Made by a program: the position numbers and the translations under genes
Part shown: one piece after another, positions 4,962 to 5,027 of the stretch
How the letters are laid out: each line of letters starts with the position of its first letter
Numbering within the stretch: position 1 is the first letter of the stretch
From: Syntrophomonadaceae bacterium
GTDB taxonomy: Bacteria; Bacillota; Syntrophomonadia; Syntrophomonadales; Syntrophomonadaceae
Reading direction: 5' to 3'
Assembly: GCA_028683995.1 (NCBI GenBank)
Contig: JAQUGU010000134.1
Coordinates: forward strand, 1-5,027
DNA length: 5,027 nt
The notes under the pieces: model-generated
Told to the model about the DNA's origin: nothing
The model's database searches: none
Seen by the model: the letters and a program-made list of their open reading frames with translations, nothing else

Positions 4962-5027
4962 ATGGGTAAATTAGATGGCAAAGTAGTAGTAGTGACAGGT
5001 TCAGTTTCAGCGATTCCTGGTTTTGAC
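4962..5027 (+). CDS. Short-chain dehydrogenase/reductase, first 22 codons only
   Basis: The ATG at 4962 has AAAGGTGG (4946-4953) eight bases upstream, a good ribosome site. The 22 visible residues begin MGKLDGKVVVVTG, the classic first beta strand and turn of the Rossmann fold that binds NAD(P)H in short-chain dehydrogenases. The glycine motif that should follow (T-G-x-x-x-G-x-G) reads TGSVSAIPGFD, so its second and third glycines are replaced by Ala and Pro, with a Gly one place later. The protein may be a divergent member, a damaged gene or a sequencing error. The rest lies outside the window, so substrate and completeness are unknown. It may be transcribed from the IS junction promoter. 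Confidence 0.6.
   Translation, partial: MGKLDGKVVVVTGSVSAIPGFD

Overview
The window looks like accessory DNA from a Gram-positive anaerobe of the Clostridia type (Peptococcaceae or Syntrophomonadaceae would fit). This is inferred from the chemoreceptor sequence, the strong AGGAGG-type ribosome sites, the PatB-like C-S lyase and the kinds of short dispersed repeat present. No rRNA or other marker gene is available to fix the taxon.

Layout from left to right: (1) 1-1931, minus strand: a nearly complete methyl-accepting chemotaxis protein (643 residues visible, C-terminus outside the window). (2) 1932-2158: a divergent control region in which two sigma-A-like promoters face away from each other and share their -10 sequences. 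(3) 2159-2588, plus strand: a MalY/PatB-type pyridoxal-phosphate C-S lyase gene that has lost about 245 codons from its middle, including the PLP lysine, and is frameshifted at the join. (4) 2590-2712, minus strand: a roughly 40-codon scrap of an MFS transporter. (5) 2714-3505, minus strand: an intact TauE/SafE-family membrane protein. (6) 3506-3848: no gene; a two-hairpin repeat with base-pair-compensated differences, a heptamer tandem repeat, small palindromes and a purine tract. (7) 3849-4920: remnants of an IS21-family insertion sequence in an unusual order, with a 5'-truncated istB, then two facing IS ends, then a 3'-truncated istA. (8) 4962-5027: the first 22 codons of what looks like a short-chain dehydrogenase/reductase.

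The most interesting point is the stretch 4451-4556. An IS21 element normally reads istA then istB between its ends. Here the order is istB-end, right end, left end, istA-start, which is what a head-to-tail dimer or closed circle of the element gives. At the join the outer end of the right terminus supplies TTGACA, and the left terminus supplies TGCTAATTT 17 bp downstream, so the two ends together form a promoter pointing into istA and then into the dehydrogenase gene. Both transposition genes have lost their distal parts, so the junction is probably a fossil, but its promoter may still drive the downstream gene.

The intact genes visible (chemoreceptor, TauE-like transporter) do not form an obvious pathway. 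The middle of the window reads as a decaying region shaped by deletions, repeats and IS activity. I see no convincing new defence or other multi-gene system here.
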